Made by a program: the position numbers and the translations under genes. Of a stretch of 64,000 bases of DNA, positions 57,791-64,000 are shown one piece after another. This stretch comes from a bacterium (GTDB taxonomy: Bacteria; Auribacterota; Tritonobacteria; UBA1439). The stretch spans positions 333,118 to 397,117 of the forward strand of contig JAQUPF010000001.1 in assembly GCA_028716845.1 (NCBI GenBank). The letters are read 5' to 3'. Positions within the stretch are counted from its first letter, which is position 1. Each line of letters starts with the position of its first letter. The notes under the pieces are model-generated. The model saw only the letters and a list, made by a program, of their open reading frames with translations, was not told where the DNA came from and ran no database searches.

Positions 57791-58583
57791 CCTCGTCGTG
57801 CGGATGGGTCCACCGGTTCGCCTCCCTGCAGCTGACGATCGCGAGCTCCGGCGCCACGGCGCGGAGGAACGGGGCGGAGGTGGAGGTGCGGCTCCCGTGG
57901 TGCCCCACCTTCAGGACGGTGCTCTTCAAGGAGGAGGGGTTCCGCAGCATCTGCCGCTCCGCCGCCTCCTCCGCGTCGCCGGTGAAGAGGAAGCTCACCC
58001 GGCCGTAGGAGAGGCGGCAGACGATCGAGCAGTTGTTGAGCTTCCGCGGCAGGGCGTCGCCGGGATGGAGGACGGCGATCGCGGCGCCGTCGATGGCGTA
58101 CCCCTGGCCGGCGCGCCCCAGCCTGAAAACCGTCGGGCCGCTCTCCCGGACGGCGCGCAGGTACTCCTCGTAGAGCCTCGTGGTGTGCTCCCTCCCCGAA
58201 TCGAGGACCGTCCCCACGCCGAACCGCCGGAGGATGGACGGCGCCCCGCCGATGTGATCGCCGTGGGGATGGGTGCAGATGAGGAGGTCGATCCGCTCCA
58301 CGCCGGCCCGCTGCAGGTATTCGAGGACGAAGGAGACCGTGCCCGTCGTGCCGGTGTCGACGAGGATGTTCCTTCCGGAGGGCGTCCGGACGAGGGCGGC
58401 GTCGCCGTGGCCGACGTCGATGAAGTGGACGACGAGGATGTCGCCGTCGGTCTCCGCCGGCTCGCCCCCCGAACGGTAGGCGGCCCGGATGCGCTCGATC
58501 GGGTCCTGCCCGGCGGCGGCGCCCGCCGCGAGGCACAGGAGGGCGGCGAGCAGGATCCGCACCGCGCCCGTCGGTGTTCCCAT
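57663..58583 (-). CDS. Exported ComEC/Rec2-like metallo-beta-lactamase-fold hydrolase
   Basis: 306 residues from ATG 58583 (GAGGGG 4 nt upstream). Signal peptide, then HFIDVGHGDAALVRTPSGRNILVDTG, the metal motif THPHGDHIGG, LFTGDAEEAAE and VLKVGHHGSRTSTS. It resembles the tail-bearing protein at 3909-5198 in the catalytic domain but has no TSP3 repeats or RGxGW tail. It is the last gene of the iron operon strand, starting 8 nt after the DtxR-like gene, and converges on the zinc-binding-domain gene. Confidence 0.85.
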   Translation of the reverse strand: MGTPTGAVRILLAALLCLAAGAAAGQDPIERIRAAYRSGGEPAETDGDILVVHFIDVGHGDAALVRTPSGRNILVDTGTTGTVSFVLEYLQRAGVERIDLLICTHPHGDHIGGAPSILRRFGVGTVLDSGREHTTRLYEEYLRAVRESGPTVFRLGRAGQGYAIDGAAIAVLHPGDALPRKLNNCSIVCRLSYGRVSFLFTGDAEEAAERQMLRNPSSLKSTVLKVGHHGSRTSTSAPFLRAVAPELAIVSCREANRWTHPHDEVIGRLRAHRIRTLLTADEGSIVVETDGEEYAVRSLGKRGYPA

Positions 58584-58591
58584 GGCCCCCC

Positions 58592-59233
58592 TCACCGCGC
58601 CGCCGTCCGGACGATGATCCCCTCCGCGAGCCTCTCATCCACGGCGAACTGGGACTGGCCCACCTGGAATACGTAGGAGGGGAAGGTCTGGATGAGCGTG
58701 ATCGGCATCCCCGGCAGGACGCCCATCGCCATGATCTTCTGGAGCCGGGAGCGATCCCTCGTCTGGATGTACGCCACCCTGCCGCCCTGCCCCGCCTCCA
58801 TCGCGGCGAGCGCCATGACCCCCTTCCCCGCCCCCTCCCGGAACCGCCGGCAGCATTCCCCCTCGGGGATCGGCCTGCCGTGCGGGCAGGTCCGGGGATG
58901 GCCGAGGAGGGCGCAGATGTTGTCCTCGATCCCCTCCACGAGCAGGTGCTCGAACCGGCATCCGACGGGGTGGACGAGCCGCTCCTTCACGTGGAGGAGG
59001 TCGGACAGGAACCGCTCCGCAAGCCGGTGCCGCCGCGTGACCTTCTCCCCCTCCGCCCTGCCGCGCTCCGTGAGGGCGATCCGGTCGCCGCGCACGGTCG
59101 CGAGGCCCGCCTTCACCAGCTCCTCGACCTCGGGATTCCCCCGGGCGACGCCGAGGCCGACCTGCTCCGCCTTCTCCTCGGAGCGGACCCACAGCGTCTC
59201 GAGGATCTCCTCAGCCCGCTCGCTGATCTTCAT
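58592..59233 (-). CDS. DtxR/MntR-family metal-dependent repressor with FeoA-like C-terminal domain
   Basis: 213 residues. N-terminal winged helix (EEILETLWVRSEE...VEELVKAGLATVRGDRIALTERGRAEGEKVTRRHRL) and dimerisation domain (AERFLSDLLHV, LVHPVGCRFEHLLVEGIEDNICALLGHPRTCPHGRPIPEG) as in DtxR. The C-terminal part (ALAAMEAGQGGRVAYIQTRDRSRLQKIMAMGVLPGMPITLIQTFPS) is a FeoA/SH3-like domain. It replaces a separate feoA gene, which is absent. It may sense Fe(II) or Mn(II) and control iron uptake. Starts inside the upstream zinc-ribbon gene (23-nt overlap). Confidence 0.88.
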   Translation of the reverse strand: MKISERAEEILETLWVRSEEKAEQVGLGVARGNPEVEELVKAGLATVRGDRIALTERGRAEGEKVTRRHRLAERFLSDLLHVKERLVHPVGCRFEHLLVEGIEDNICALLGHPRTCPHGRPIPEGECCRRFREGAGKGVMALAAMEAGQGGRVAYIQTRDRSRLQKIMAMGVLPGMPITLIQTFPSYVFQVGQSQFAVDERLAEGIIVRTAAR

Positions 59234-59402
59234 CCGTTCCCCTCGCCCGCCGCAGCCGGGCCGCCCATCGCGGCTCGGGCGGCGTCTCGAAGCCGCAACG
59301 GGGGCACCTGATGAGGGCGCACCCCCGCCTGAACGGGCACGCCCCGCAGGCCGCCGGGGCCTCCCCCTCGTCGAATTCGAAGCCGCAGAGGCCGCACCTC
59401 AC
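59211..59402 (-). CDS. Small Cys-rich double zinc-ribbon protein of the feo operon
   Basis: 63 residues from GTG 59402, overlapping the feoB stop (GTGA). Eight Cys: CGLCG, CGAC...C, CPRCG, the last followed by FETPPEPRWAARLRR. Small Cys-rich proteins at this place (FeoC-like or of unknown name) are common in anaerobes with DtxR-FeoA. It may bind Fe or Zn, or sense redox. It is short but is supported by overlaps on both sides and by its motif. Confidence 0.75.
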   Translation of the reverse strand: MRCGLCGFEFDEGEAPAACGACPFRRGCALIRCPRCGFETPPEPRWAARLRRARGTDEDQRAG

Positions 59403-60841
59403 AGCGGCACCGCCCAGAAGACGAGCACCTTGTTCAGCAGGAAGCCGACCGAGAAGGAGAATACGAAAACGAAGGCGGAGAGCGCAACCGCCGTCCTGAG
59501 CCCCCGCTCCCGGACCGTGATGAGGAACTGGGCGACGCAGGGGAGGAAGAGGGCGAGCGTCGTGCAGGCGACCACGATCTGCCTCCCCGTCAGCAGCCCC
59601 GCCCGCTTGATGTCGAAGAGCCCCGCCGCGCCGTAGTCCCGCCTGAAGAAGCCGAAGAGGAACGCGACCGCCGCGTCGTCGGGGAGCCCGATCCACCGGA
59701 CGGGGTGGCGGAGGAGGGCGACGCCGCGATCGAAGAGGCCGGTCATCTGTCCCGCCCAGATGACGACGCTCGCGAGGATGAAGACCGGGAATATCTCCAG
59801 GAAGTACCACCGGACCCTGCTGTACGTCTTGATGAGGACGTTGGCCGGGCGCGGGAGGCGGAGCGGCGGTATCTCCATGTAGAACGACGGCGCCTCGCCG
59901 GGGAGGACGCGCGACGAGAGCGCCCCCACGAGGATGAAGACGCCCCCCATCACCCCCACCCACACCCAGAGGCCGAGCGGGTGGCCGTCGAGGAGGGAGA
60001 GGATGACGCCGAGCTGCGCCGAGCAGGGGATGGCGAGGGCGAGGAGGATGGTCGAGATGAGCCGCTCCCGCACCGTGGGGAGGGTGCGGGTGACCAGCGT
60101 CGCCATGGTGTCGCAGCCGAGGCCGAGCACCATGGGGATGACGGCCCGCCCCGTGAGGCCGATCGCCTTGAACAGCCGGTCGATGAGCATCGCGAGCCGG
60201 GGGAGGTACCCCGAGTCCTCGATGACGGCGAAGGCGATGAAGAAGGTGGCGACGATCGGGAGGATGATGGCGACGGCGTACCGCACGCCGAGCGTGACGA
60301 TGCCGTAGTCGCCCGCGATGAGGGCGCGCGCGGACTCCCAGGGGAGGAGCCGCTCCGCGAGCGCCGCCGTCCACGGGTTGACCCGGCGCACGAAGACGGC
60401 GTCCTCGACCAGGTCGACGAGCACCCCCGCGCCGAAGCCGCCCACGAACTTGTAGAGGCCGAGGTAGAGGATGAGGAGGACGAGCGGGATGCCGGTCAGC
60501 GGGTTCATCATGATCCTGCTCAGCCGCTCGGCGAAGCCGACCCGCGGGGCGGCGCCCCGCGAGAGGACGGCGCGCGTGATCCGGCTCGCCTCCTCCTGGC
60601 GGCGGACGGCGATGATGTAGGGGAGGGGGTCGTCGTAGCGGGCCTGCGCCTCCGCGACGATGGGCCGTATCTTCTCGAGGGCCTCCGGTTCGGCGGCGCC
60701 GACGATGCCGGCGATCTCGTCGTCCCCCTGGAGCAGGAGCAGGGCGACGGCCCTGCCCGACATCCCGTAGGGGCGCGCGAGGAGCGACTCTATCCTGTCG
60801 AGGGACGCCTCAATGGCGTCCCATCCGGGCACGTGATACAT
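59399..60841 (-). CDS. feoB: FeoB membrane domain as a separate polypeptide
   Basis: 480 residues, with about eight to ten membrane segments. It begins with a soluble helical part (VPGWDAIEASLDRIESLLARPYG) equivalent to the GDI region. Gate motifs are IPMVLGLGCDTMATLVTRTL, LALAIPCSAQLGVILSLL and the second gate region near the C-terminus. It is the Fe(II) permease portion. The GTPase part is a separate gene in another frame, overlapping by 32 nt. Confidence 0.9.
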   Translation of the reverse strand: MYHVPGWDAIEASLDRIESLLARPYGMSGRAVALLLLQGDDEIAGIVGAAEPEALEKIRPIVAEAQARYDDPLPYIIAVRRQEEASRITRAVLSRGAAPRVGFAERLSRIMMNPLTGIPLVLLILYLGLYKFVGGFGAGVLVDLVEDAVFVRRVNPWTAALAERLLPWESARALIAGDYGIVTLGVRYAVAIILPIVATFFIAFAVIEDSGYLPRLAMLIDRLFKAIGLTGRAVIPMVLGLGCDTMATLVTRTLPTVRERLISTILLALAIPCSAQLGVILSLLDGHPLGLWVWVGVMGGVFILVGALSSRVLPGEAPSFYMEIPPLRLPRPANVLIKTYSRVRWYFLEIFPVFILASVVIWAGQMTGLFDRGVALLRHPVRWIGLPDDAAVAFLFGFFRRDYGAAGLFDIKRAGLLTGRQIVVACTTLALFLPCVAQFLITVRERGLRTAVALSAFVFVFSFSVGFLLNKVLVFWAVPL

Positions 60842-61370
60842 ATTCCTCTATCCTCCCCCGGAGGGCGTCCACGCCCCTCCCGGTGGTGGCGTCGGTCGCG
60901 CAGACCGGCGCCCTGAGCTCCCGCTCGAGGCGGGGGACGTCGATCGCCATCCCGAGCCGCTCCGCCTCGTCGATGATGTTGAGGACGAGGATGACCGGCA
61001 GGCGGGCCTCGATGAGCTGGAGGGTGAGCAGGAGCATCCGCTCCAGGTTCTTCGCGTCCGCGACGTGGAGGACGGCGTCCGGGCGGTCCGAGAGGAGGAT
61101 CCGCCGCGCGACCAGCTCCTCCTCGCTCACCGGCAGGAGCGAGTACATCCCCGGCGTGTCGATGACCTCGTAGCGCTCCCCGCCGACGTGCGCCCAGCCG
61201 CGGAAGACCTCGACCGTGGTCCCGGGGTAGTTGGAGACGACCGCGTACGCGCCGGTGAGGCGGGTGAAGATGAGCGACTTGCCGACGTTCGGGGAGCCGA
61301 CGATGACGATCCGCCGCCCGCCGTCTGAAGGCGCCGCCTGCCGCGTCCGCCGCCCGAACCGGCGCCGCAT
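60810..61370 (-). CDS. feoB: FeoB GTPase domain as a separate polypeptide
   Basis: 186 residues from ATG 61370. G1 GSPNVGKS, the FeoB-type NYPGTTVEVFRG, G3 DTPGMYSLLPVSEEE, G4 NIID and a G5-like ATTGRG. It ends just after the G domain (RGRIEEYVSRARMGRH). Together with the next gene it makes a full FeoB. The split could be natural or could come from a frameshift, but both parts have plausible ends and starts. It lies 2 nt after fur. Confidence 0.88.
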   Translation of the reverse strand: MRRRFGRRTRQAAPSDGGRRIVIVGSPNVGKSLIFTRLTGAYAVVSNYPGTTVEVFRGWAHVGGERYEVIDTPGMYSLLPVSEEELVARRILLSDRPDAVLHVADAKNLERMLLLTLQLIEARLPVILVLNIIDEAERLGMAIDVPRLERELRAPVCATDATTGRGVDALRGRIEEYVSRARMGRH

Positions 61371-61372
61371 CC

Positions 61373-61816
61373 TCACGGCACCTCCCCCGCGCCCGCGCAG
61401 CGGGCGCAGTAGCCGGTCACCTCGACCGTCCGGGAGAGCGGGCGGAACCGGTGCGCGCGGCAGGCCCCGCCGAGCTCCCGCTCGAGGGATGCCCCGGAGA
61501 ACTCGATCACCCGGCCGCAGGAGAGGCAGATGAGGTGGGCGTGGCGCGGCTGGCCGAGGGCACGCTCGTAGTGGGCATGCCGGTCGGTGAAGGCGACCTG
61601 CCGGAGCGCGCCGCACTCGACGAGCAGCTTCAGCGTCCGGTAGACCGTCCCGCGGGAGACGCGCCGCCCCGTCCGCCGCATCCGCGCGAGGAGGTCGTCC
61701 GCCTCGAAATGGCCGGGCATGGAGAGCGCCCCGCGCAGAACGGCCCGCCGTGCGGCGGTGCACCTGCGGTTCCGCCCCTTGAGGAGGCGCCTGAGGAGAT
61801 CTCTGTCCGGTTCCAT
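61373..61816 (-). CDS. Fur-family iron/peroxide regulator
   Basis: 147 residues. Winged helix (AARRAVLRGALSMPGHFEADDLLARMRRTGRRVSRGTVYRTLKLLVECGALRQV) and the metal sites: HAHYE, HAHLICLSCGRVIEF and CARC, giving the two CxxC pairs of a structural zinc site. It heads the feo operon and probably controls its own promoter through the inverted repeat at 61838-61854. It could be Fur or PerR; the sensing residues do not settle this by eye. Confidence 0.9.
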   Translation of the reverse strand: MEPDRDLLRRLLKGRNRRCTAARRAVLRGALSMPGHFEADDLLARMRRTGRRVSRGTVYRTLKLLVECGALRQVAFTDRHAHYERALGQPRHAHLICLSCGRVIEFSGASLERELGGACRAHRFRPLSRTVEVTGYCARCAGAGEVP

Positions 61817-61837
61817 CGTCCGCCCGCCGGCCCCATA

Positions 61838-61854
61838 TTGAGACTTAGTCTAAA
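61838..61854. promoter_or_regulatory. Candidate Fur operator at the feo operon start
   Basis: TTGAGACTTAGTCTAAA is a near-perfect palindrome centred on one base (AGACT-T-AGTCT) and overlaps the predicted +1 of the promoter below. The 7-1-7 layout is that of Fur or DtxR family sites, although the bases differ from the E. coli consensus. Confidence 0.65.
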
Positions 61855-61856
61855 TA

Positions 61857-61885
61857 ATGATACGGCCCGCCTGTCCCGCCGTCAA
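61857..61885 (-). promoter_or_regulatory. Promoter of the fur-feo operon
   Basis: Minus strand: TTGACG (61880-61885), 17 nt, TATCAT (61857-61862). Confidence 0.75.
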
Positions 61886-61922
61886 ATGAAAACTGCTCCC
61901 CGCCGAAGGGGCATCCGGGGAA

Positions 61923-61953
61923 TAAAAAAGGGGGGGCGCGGACGCGCCCCCCC
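61923..61953 (-). terminator. Rho-independent terminator of the 61977 gene
   Basis: A perfect 10-bp stem (GGGGGGGCGC / GCGCCCCCCC) with a 4-nt loop at 61930-61953, followed on the minus strand by TTTTTT, 24 nt after the stop codon. Confidence 0.88.
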
Positions 61954-61976
61954 GGTGTGCCCGCCGCGGAGCCGGC

Positions 61977-62627
61977 CTACTGTCCCAGCCAGACCTCCAC
62001 GCGGCCGAGGTAGGCGGGGCCCCGTCCCCCCTCCTGATCGAAGGTGATCATGCCGGGGGCGGCCTTCGAGCGGCAGTGGTAGAAGCCGTCGAACTTCTCC
62101 TCGCCGGTGAGCATGTTCTTGAGCCCCACGGCGAACCGCCCCGTGCCGGGGAACCAGTACGAGGAGAGCTCGTACGGCGTCCGGAGGGCGTAGGAGAGCC
62201 GGGTGACCCTGATGTGATCGGTCGGAGGCTGGCAGTTCGCGTCGACGCGGTTGCCGCCGCCCATCGAGTACTTGTACACGAGGACGCCGCCCCTCGTGCG
62301 GACGTTCACCGAGAAGCCGTTCCGGTTGCTCCCCTCCATGTAGACGAGGGTGGAGACCTTCATGCGCACCTGCGGGATGGTGTCCGCCCTGAAGCCGAGC
62401 CCCCTGCCGCCGCCAAAGTACCAGCCGTACTGGGCGAGGGGGTGGCCGATCCTGACGAAGTTCGGCCTGCCGAAACCGCCGACGCCGCCCCATCCCCCCG
62501 CGCCCCCGCTCCAGTCCTGCGAGTAGACGAGGACCGGCTCCGCCGCCGCATCCGGCGCGCACACCGCCGCGAGCACCGCCGCGGCGAGGGCGCCGGCTCC
62601 GCACAGACGAACGAACCGACGAATCAT
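61977..62627 (-). CDS. Exported protein of unknown function, Gly-rich
   Basis: 216 residues. Three consecutive ATGs follow AAAGGGAGG; ATG 62627 has the best spacing (6 nt). Signal peptide MIRRFVRLCGAGALAAAVLAAVCAPDAAA, then a beta-rich domain: VLVYSQDWSGGAGGWGGVGGFGRPNFVRIG, TLVYMEGSNRNGFSVNVR, and VEVWLGQ at the end. The pattern suits a carbohydrate-binding or concanavalin-like sandwich, but no family is recognised. Own promoter and terminator make it a single-gene unit. Confidence 0.7.
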   Translation of the reverse strand: MIRRFVRLCGAGALAAAVLAAVCAPDAAAEPVLVYSQDWSGGAGGWGGVGGFGRPNFVRIGHPLAQYGWYFGGGRGLGFRADTIPQVRMKVSTLVYMEGSNRNGFSVNVRTRGGVLVYKYSMGGGNRVDANCQPPTDHIRVTRLSYALRTPYELSSYWFPGTGRFAVGLKNMLTGEEKFDGFYHCRSKAAPGMITFDQEGGRGPAYLGRVEVWLGQ

Positions 62628-62680
62628 CATCATCCTCCCTTTCATCCACCGCTCCAACCCTTCGGTGAATTTAGCAGCTT

Positions 62681-62703
62681 AGCACAGGATGTGGAGGACG
62701 TCA
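62681..62703 (-). promoter_or_regulatory. Possible promoter of the 61977 gene
   Basis: Minus strand TTGACG (62698-62703), 17-nt spacer, TAAGCT just below. The -35 is good, the -10 weak. Confidence 0.4.
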
Positions 62704-62747
62704 ATGCGGCGGGACCGATTGTGGTATGATCGGGGAGGCGAGGGGAC

Positions 62748-63398
62748 ATGCGGATCGAGAACAGCCATTTCCTTCGGTGGGGGGCGGCGCGCGGGGATCC
62801 CGGCGCCCTCATCGGGCGCGTCCGGGAGATGCGCGGGGCGCTCGCCGGCGTCGATCCCGCCGCGGTCGCGGCGCGGTCGGGCGCCGCGCACACCGCCGGG
62901 GGCGGGCTGCTCCTCGACGTCTGGGGGAGACGGCTCGCGGTGGACCTCCCTGGCTTCGTCGCACGGGACGCCGCTTCCGGTCGGGAGGCCGACCCGGGGA
63001 CGCAGGCCCTCGTCGCCTACTACCTCTTCACGAGCGACGGGACGCCCCTCGCCGGCCGCTGGATATCGTTCGCCGAGCTGCGCGACGGGACCTTCTACGA
63101 GCGCGCCTTCCGGGGATACACCGGCGGCGCGCTCGTCCGGGCGCGCGGCGGCGACCCGGCGCCGATCGCCGCGGCCGCGGAGCGGCTGGGCGGGAGGCGG
63201 GAGGCCGCGGGGGACCTCGCGTACTCGTTCCGCCCCCTCCCGCGCCTCCCCCTCCTGCTCGTCTGGTGGCGCGGGGACGAGGAGTTCCCCCCCTCGGCGA
63301 GTATCCTCTTCGACGCCTCGGCGAACCACTACCTCCCCACGGACGTCTGCGCGGTGCTCGGCGCGACGCTCGCGCGCCGGCTCCTGCGTTCGGGTTGA
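62748..63398 (+). CDS. DUF3786-family protein
   Basis: 216 residues; GAGGGGAC precedes the ATG. The C-terminal half shows the DUF3786 pattern: AAERLGGRREAAGDLAYSFRPLPRLPLLLVWWRGDEEFPPSASILFDASANHYLPTDVCAVLGATL. Members occur in strict anaerobes with corrinoid and Fe-S metabolism; their function is not established. No partner gene is adjacent, and TATGAT at 62725-62730 may be its -10 box. Confidence 0.75.
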   Translation: MRIENSHFLRWGAARGDPGALIGRVREMRGALAGVDPAAVAARSGAAHTAGGGLLLDVWGRRLAVDLPGFVARDAASGREADPGTQALVAYYLFTSDGTPLAGRWISFAELRDGTFYERAFRGYTGGALVRARGGDPAPIAAAAERLGGRREAAGDLAYSFRPLPRLPLLLVWWRGDEEFPPSASILFDASANHYLPTDVCAVLGATLARRLLRSG

Positions 63399-63412
63399 GC
63401 GGTTCAGTGGAG

Positions 63413-63652
63413 ATGGAAGGTGATACCGGCCTTGCCGCAGATGAACGCGGATTCGGGGTGAACCGCCGGCCGGTTGTGGTGTACAATCGCGGCGGGAACG
63501 GCCCCGGAGGGCCCCGCGCGCAAAGGAGGCACTCGCCGCCGGCGGGGACCTACACGTTCGGCCTGCAGCAGACCCGATACGGGCACACCCTCACGCCGAT
63601 CGTGCCCGAGCTCGAGGTGCGGGAGGGGCAGCTCGTGCAGCTCGAGCTGTAG
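63413..63652 (+). CDS. Small doubtful ORF between DUF3786 and deoC
   Basis: 79 residues from ATG 63413. The first third reads through ATGAACGCGGATTC, which looks like a remnant of the dispersed repeat, and a TACAAT box lies inside at 63484-63489. The last 45 residues (GTYTFGLQQTRYGHTLTPIVPELEVREGQLVQLEL) have a credible beta-rich pattern and follow AAAGGAGG at about 63522, but no start codon lies at the right distance. The true gene may be shorter or begin at a rare codon. Confidence 0.35.
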   Translation: MEGDTGLAADERGFGVNRRPVVVYNRGGNGPGGPRAQRRHSPPAGTYTFGLQQTRYGHTLTPIVPELEVREGQLVQLEL

Positions 63653-63680
63653 GGCGGCCGGGAGCGGAGAGGAGACGACG

Positions 63681-64000
63681 GTGAACGAGGCCGACTACGA
63701 CCGGGAGCTCGCCCGGGTGATCGACCACACCCTGCTCAGGACCGACGCGACGAAGGATGACTTCGACCGGGCCTGCGAGGAAGCGAAACGCTTCCATTTC
63801 CGGTCGGTCTGCGTCTTTTCGGGCGACGTCGAGTACGTGGCGGGGCGCCTCGCCGGCTCCGACGTCATCCCGATCGCCGTCGTCGGGTTCCCGCACGGCC
63901 AGATGACGCCGGTGGCGAAGGCGTTCGAGGCGCGCGACGCCATCGTCCGGCGGTGGGCGCAGGAGATCGACATGGTCATCAACGTGAGCGCCCTGAAGAG
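63681..64000 (+). CDS. deoC: Deoxyribose-phosphate aldolase, 5' part
   Basis: The first 106 codons from GTG 63681 (AGAGGAGA upstream); it runs off the window. VIDHTLLRTDATKDDFDRACEEAKRFHFRSVCVFSGDVEYV, VVGFPHGQM and QEIDMVINV are DeoC motifs. It cleaves deoxyribose 5-phosphate to acetaldehyde and glyceraldehyde 3-phosphate. The usual GA before QEIDMV is WA here. The Schiff-base lysine lies beyond the end. Confidence 0.9.
   Translation, partial: MNEADYDRELARVIDHTLLRTDATKDDFDRACEEAKRFHFRSVCVFSGDVEYVAGRLAGSDVIPIAVVGFPHGQMTPVAKAFEARDAIVRRWAQEIDMVINVSALK

Overview
The window is one continuous, strongly GC-rich bacterial chromosome segment. Coding density is high and transcription units are short. 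No phage, transposase, integrase, rRNA or CRISPR array is visible. A CMP-Kdo supply operon (kdsA, kdsB, kdsC, kdsD, gmhB) and LptA/LptB/LptC show a Gram-negative cell with an outer membrane. HPr, enzyme I and HPr kinase occur without sugar permeases, and many secreted multi-domain proteins carry thrombospondin type 3 (DxDxDG) repeats or Thr-Pro linkers. Together these suggest an uncultured lineage of the PVC/Omnitrophota/Aureabacteria kind. That placement is an inference from gene content, not a phylogenetic result.

Layout. 1-7.3 kb: three secreted proteins (C25 peptidase, ComEC-like metallo-beta-lactamase-fold protein, S8 subtilase). 7.8-10.3 kb: a dolichol-phosphate-mannose-synthase-like enzyme and a GT39-type membrane glycosyltransferase. 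10.7-15.6 kb: three tandem GH26-like proteins and a small lipoprotein. 15.6-25.8 kb: a fourth protein with the same C-terminal tail as the first three, two ATP-grasp ligases, a TPR protein, tRNA-Gly(UCC), a radical SAM protein, a histidine kinase, and an operon of ribbon-helix-helix protein, ATP-grasp ligase, GNAT and KamA. 25.9-36.2 kb: kelch and 14-repeat propeller proteins, a second subtilase, adenosine deaminase, and a minus-strand operon with Era. 36.3-51.3 kb: cmk, the Kdo/LPS operon, Lpt, HPF, HprK, YvcK, HPr and enzyme I. 51.3-58.6 kb: a secreted nuclease-like protein, an OB-fold/TctA/YdjM-like cassette and a triple Ada-like zinc protein. 57.7-61.8 kb: an iron operon (Fur, split FeoB, zinc ribbon, DtxR-FeoA). 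The right end has a DUF3786 protein and the 5' part of deoC.

The most unusual signals concern secreted proteins and non-coding repeats. (1) Four proteins with unrelated enzymatic or propeller domains end in the same short tail: FQP, about 20-25 residues, then RGxGW at or within two residues of the stop codon. This looks like an undescribed sorting or processing signal. (2) Six other exported-type proteins share a different C-terminal beta-sandwich-like module (DAY motif, then GxYTxY and LVPxG). (3) A hairpin-forming intergenic repeat built from CGGAT/ATCCG units occurs in at least ten places. It often starts right behind the stop codon of a tail gene, and its 3' end usually lies 54-66 nt before the -10 box of the next gene. 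(4) The ATP-grasp/GNAT/KamA operon has its own promoter and GACATA motifs, suggesting a small regulated pathway built around a beta-amino acid.

Limits: all calls rest on reading the sequence and its translations. No database search, alignment program or folding calculation was run.
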